This document shows positions 61,448 through 64,000 of a stretch of 64,000 nt of DNA, one piece after another (the stretch's first letter is position 1; every line of letters begins with the position of its first letter). Source of the stretch: Hymenobacter frigidus. GTDB lineage: Bacteria; Bacteroidota; Bacteroidia; Cytophagales; Hymenobacteraceae. A program made the translations under genes and the position numbers. The DNA is taken from NCBI RefSeq assembly GCF_014640435.1, contig NZ_BMGY01000020.1, positions 18,228 to 82,227 on the forward strand. The letters are read 5' to 3'. The notes beneath the pieces are model-generated. The model was not told the origin of the DNA, did not search any database, and saw nothing but the letters and a program-made list of their open reading frames with translations.

Positions 61448-62872
61448 ATGAAATCATTTTTTAAGCACACCGCGCCCGCCCTCGCCCTGCTGGGCCTGAG
61501 CCTGGGCAGCTGCAAGCCCGACCTGGAGAACAGCCCCAAATCGAGCGCCGGGCAGGCCGATTTTTCGCGCTACGTTGCCGTGGGCAACTCGCTCACGGCG
61601 GGCTTTGGCGATAACGGCCTGTACCTGGAAGGCCAGTTGAATTCCTACCCCAACATCCTGGCCGGCCAGCTTAAGGCCGTGGGCGGCGGCGATTTCGCGC
61701 AGCCGCTCTTCACCGACGCGCAAGCCAACGGCTCGGGCTACCTGAGCCTGGCGGGCTTCACGGGGGGCGGCAACCCCATCACCGTGCCTGTCACTACCAA
61801 CCGGGCCTTGCGCGCGGGCAGCACAGCCGCCGCGCCACTTTTCACCAAGTTTACCGACCCCGTCAACAATCTTGGCGTGCCCGGCATCCGGATGTCGGAC
61901 ATCAACACTCCTGGCTACGGCAGCGTGCAGGGCAACCCCTACTTCGAGCGCATCACGCCCGATGCTACGCCGTTTCAAACCTATTTGGGGCGCGTGCAGG
62001 CGACGGTAGCTTCCCTCAAGCCAACGTTTTTCACCGAATGGCTGGGCAACAACGACGTGCTGGGCTTTGCCACGGCCGGCGGCGCGGCCAGCAGCCTGAC
62101 ACCGCCAGCCACTTTCGCCGCAAACACCAGCCTGGTGCTGGATGCCCTGACGGCGGGCGGCGCCAAGGGCGTGGTGGTCACCATTCCGGACGTAACTGGC
62201 ATTCCGTTCTTCACCACGGTGGGGCCGGGCTTCCGGGCCACCCTGACCGCCAACAGCGTGCCGGGCGTGTTGGCCCTGACCGGCGCAGCGCCGGGCGGCG
62301 CAGCTTCCGGCAATCGCAAGCAGATTGCCACGGTGGACATTCGCGACGCGGCGGGCGCCGGCCGTCAGTTGTTTACCCTCACGTCGGCACCTTTTCTGCC
62401 GCTGCTGGGCCGGCCCACGGGCGCGCCGTGGCGCTCATTTGTGCCGAGGGCTGCCTTGGGCAGCTACCTGACGGCCTACGGCATTGATACCCTGCAGGCG
62501 TTTGGTGCCACGGCCGGCAACCCCATTCCGAGCGCTTTCATTCTCGACGACGTGGAACAAGTGCAGGTGCAGAATGCCACCACGGCCTTCAACACGACCC
62601 TGGCCGCCGCGGCTAACCAACGCAATCTGGCCTTGTTCGATGCCAATACGTTCTTCAGCAGTGTGGCTCGCAACGGCCTCGTAGTGAACGGTGTGAATAA
62701 TACGGCCTCTTTTATCTCGGGCAACCTTTTCTCGCTCGACGGGGTGCACCCCACGCCGCGTGGCTACGCTGTAATCGCCAACGAGATGATTAAGGCCATC
62801 AACGCGAAGTACGGCTCAGCAGTGCCCGGCGTAGATGCCACGAAGTACCGCGGCGTACGGTTTCCGCAGTAG
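61448..62872 (+). CDS. SGNH/GDSL hydrolase lipoprotein
   Basis: 474 residues. Lipoprotein signal with Cys22 (LGLSLGSCKPD). The nucleophile Ser48 is in AVGNSLTAGFG; the block III Asn is in WLGNNDVLGF; Asp431 and His434 (LDGVHPTPRGYA) complete the triad. The long central part is Ala/Thr-rich. The placement behind a FadL-type porin, on the cell surface or periplasm, suggests that it hydrolyses ester lipids whose fatty acids are then imported. That link is inference. Confidence 0.92.
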   Translation: MKSFFKHTAPALALLGLSLGSCKPDLENSPKSSAGQADFSRYVAVGNSLTAGFGDNGLYLEGQLNSYPNILAGQLKAVGGGDFAQPLFTDAQANGSGYLSLAGFTGGGNPITVPVTTNRALRAGSTAAAPLFTKFTDPVNNLGVPGIRMSDINTPGYGSVQGNPYFERITPDATPFQTYLGRVQATVASLKPTFFTEWLGNNDVLGFATAGGAASSLTPPATFAANTSLVLDALTAGGAKGVVVTIPDVTGIPFFTTVGPGFRATLTANSVPGVLALTGAAPGGAASGNRKQIATVDIRDAAGAGRQLFTLTSAPFLPLLGRPTGAPWRSFVPRAALGSYLTAYGIDTLQAFGATAGNPIPSAFILDDVEQVQVQNATTAFNTTLAAAANQRNLALFDANTFFSSVARNGLVVNGVNNTASFISGNLFSLDGVHPTPRGYAVIANEMIKAINAKYGSAVPGVDATKYRGVRFPQ

Positions 62873-62895
62873 TCCAGCAGCACAAGCCCGCTATT

Positions 62896-62932
62896 AAAAA
62901 GCGCCTTCCTCGGATGAGGAAGGCGCTTTTTT
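62896..62932. terminator. Terminator between SGNH hydrolase and ypdA-like genes
   Basis: AAAAAGCGCCTTCCTC and GAGGAAGGCGCTTTTT pair perfectly between convergent genes. Confidence 0.9.
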
Positions 62933-62957
62933 GTGTCAATCCTTGCAAAGGATTTAT

Positions 62958-63932
62958 TTAAACAGACTGCAGCACACCGGCAGCTAGGTGCGCGGCAATG
63001 AGCTGGGCGTGGTGCCGGCCGTTTTCGATAAACCAGCGGCTGGTGGCCCGGCCGCCGCATACGGTGCCGGCCACGAACAAGCCGGGGCGCGTGGTTTCGT
63101 GGGTTGCGGGGTCGAAGAGCGGGGCGCGGGCTTCGTCCGCAGGGTCGGGCTCGACACCGAGGCGGCCGAGCAGGGCCTCGTCGGGGTGGTAGCCGGTGAG
63201 GGCGTACACGAAATCGGTAGGAACGGTGAGCGGGCCGGCAGGCGTGAGCACGTCTACCGCGCCGGGCCGAATGGCGACGATGGTGGTGTTGAAGTGCGCG
63301 GTGATGCGGCCCTCGGCTATGCGGTTGACAAGGTCGGGCCGAATCCAGTACTTCACGGAGTCGCTGACTTCGGAGCCGCGCACGAGGAGCGTGACATTGG
63401 CCCCGGCGCGGGTGAGCTGCAGAGCCGCTTTAGCGGAGGAATTTTTGGCCCCGACGACGACGATATTCTGCGTGGCGTGCTGGTAAGGCTCTTTGTAGTA
63501 GTGGCTGACGTGGGGTAAATCCTCGCCGAGTACGTTGAGCGGGTTGGGCACGTCGTAGAAGCCGGTGGCCACAACGACGTTGCGGGTCTGGATTTCGCCC
63601 TTGTCGGTCGTGACGGTGAAATTGCCTTGTTCGCCGGTCAGGTTTAGCACTCGCTCGTGCAGCCGGAGGGTCAGCTTTTCGGAGGTGGCCACGCGCTGGT
63701 AGTAGTCCAGGCCATCTTCGCGCAGGGGCTTGTAGTGGCTGGTGGGAAACGGATAGCCACCGATTTCGAGCAGCTCGGGCGTGGAGAAAAACTCCATGTT
63801 GGTGGGGTAACCCACCAGGGAATTGACCAGTGCACCTTTTTCTACGAGGGCTACCTGCAGGCCTTTGCGCTGGGCTTCGAGGGCGCAAGCCAGGCCCACG
63901 GGGCCGGCTCCAATAATGAGAACATCAAGCAT
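62958..63932 (-). CDS. YpdA-type bacillithiol disulfide reductase
   Basis: 324 residues, a flavoprotein disulfide reductase. FAD motif GAGPVGL at 8-14, NAD(P)H motif VVVGAKNSSAKAA, and C-terminal DFVYALTGYHPDEALLGRLG with GGRATSRWFIENGRHHAQ. This matches YpdA (Bdr), which reduces bacillithiol disulfide with NADPH. Bacteroidota often use bacillithiol, so it fits. No BshA/B/C synthesis gene is in the window. The last 68 bases after its start hold nothing recognised. Confidence 0.9.
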   Translation of the reverse strand: MLDVLIIGAGPVGLACALEAQRKGLQVALVEKGALVNSLVGYPTNMEFFSTPELLEIGGYPFPTSHYKPLREDGLDYYQRVATSEKLTLRLHERVLNLTGEQGNFTVTTDKGEIQTRNVVVATGFYDVPNPLNVLGEDLPHVSHYYKEPYQHATQNIVVVGAKNSSAKAALQLTRAGANVTLLVRGSEVSDSVKYWIRPDLVNRIAEGRITAHFNTTIVAIRPGAVDVLTPAGPLTVPTDFVYALTGYHPDEALLGRLGVEPDPADEARAPLFDPATHETTRPGLFVAGTVCGGRATSRWFIENGRHHAQLIAAHLAAGVLQSV

Positions 63933-64000
63933 AATATCCTATGTTCAGACACGACCTCTTAATTTAGGTCAATGAAGGAAAGGAGTGGAGTAAGATTCTA

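Overview
The window looks like core chromosome of a GC-rich member of the Bacteroidota, most likely Hymenobacteraceae (Hymenobacter or a close relative). The signs are: several secreted proteins ending in type IX secretion (T9SS) C-terminal domains, an Oar-like TonB-dependent receptor, a PID-CTERM-type small protein, families typical of Bacteroidota (DUF4270, DUF4293, DUF4476, DUF2795, DUF1573, very long NusB), a lycopene cyclase, promoter boxes of the TAnnTTTG type, and starts without clear Shine-Dalgarno sequences. I see no prophage, insertion sequence, CRISPR array or integrated island.

Layout. 1-8.2 kb: tail of a T9SS cargo protein, tRNA-Phe, a membrane Fe-S/CCG-domain redox pair, a PorE-like OmpA lipoprotein, DUF4476 and DUF4293 proteins. 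8.3-20 kb: a PcaF-like thiolase, a 1158-residue T9SS cargo protein beside a PID-CTERM protein, truA, an ABC exporter, a small barrel protein and two tRNA-Pro genes. 20-27 kb: Oar-like receptor, a second ABC exporter, leucine dehydrogenase. 27.2-32.4 kb: nusB, a YtxH protein, NAD-type isocitrate dehydrogenase, DUF1573 lipoprotein, yajC, YbbR-like protein and coaE on one strand. 32.4-37.7 kb: ArsR-type regulator and glutamate dehydrogenase around a dyad operator, a LOG-family protein, crtY and a frameshifted ABC ATPase. 37.8-49.2 kb: DUF349 protein, ettA, then divergent blocks: a leftward block (panC, panD, a flippase-like protein, rfaE2, a zinc peptidase) and a rightward block (a short GT5-like protein, a DUF4270 lipoprotein, glmS). 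49.3-63.9 kb: an HAD-like protein with no glycine-rich loop, RidA, gltX, a TPR histidine kinase lacking its phosphoacceptor histidine, AIM24, GH3, lptB, FadL-like porin plus SGNH lipoprotein, and YpdA.

The most unusual content is between the genes. First, a palindromic repeat family whose outer arm is AACGTCATGC follows stop codons within about 25 bases at seven places, with one different half-site behind glmS. Second, seven intergenic gaps hold long inverted repeats built of loose 7-nt units; each locus has its own sequence but all share one architecture, and two further gaps hold a single arm. Third, there are isolated structures: a 17-bp perfect hairpin against the promoter box of the Oar receptor, an interleaved (pseudoknot-type) pair of inverted repeats after gltX, and a dyad between arsR and the glutamate dehydrogenase gene. 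Two protein-level oddities are also worth testing: the His-to-Arg change in the histidine kinase and the loss of the KxGG nucleotide-sugar loop in the short glycogen-synthase-like protein.
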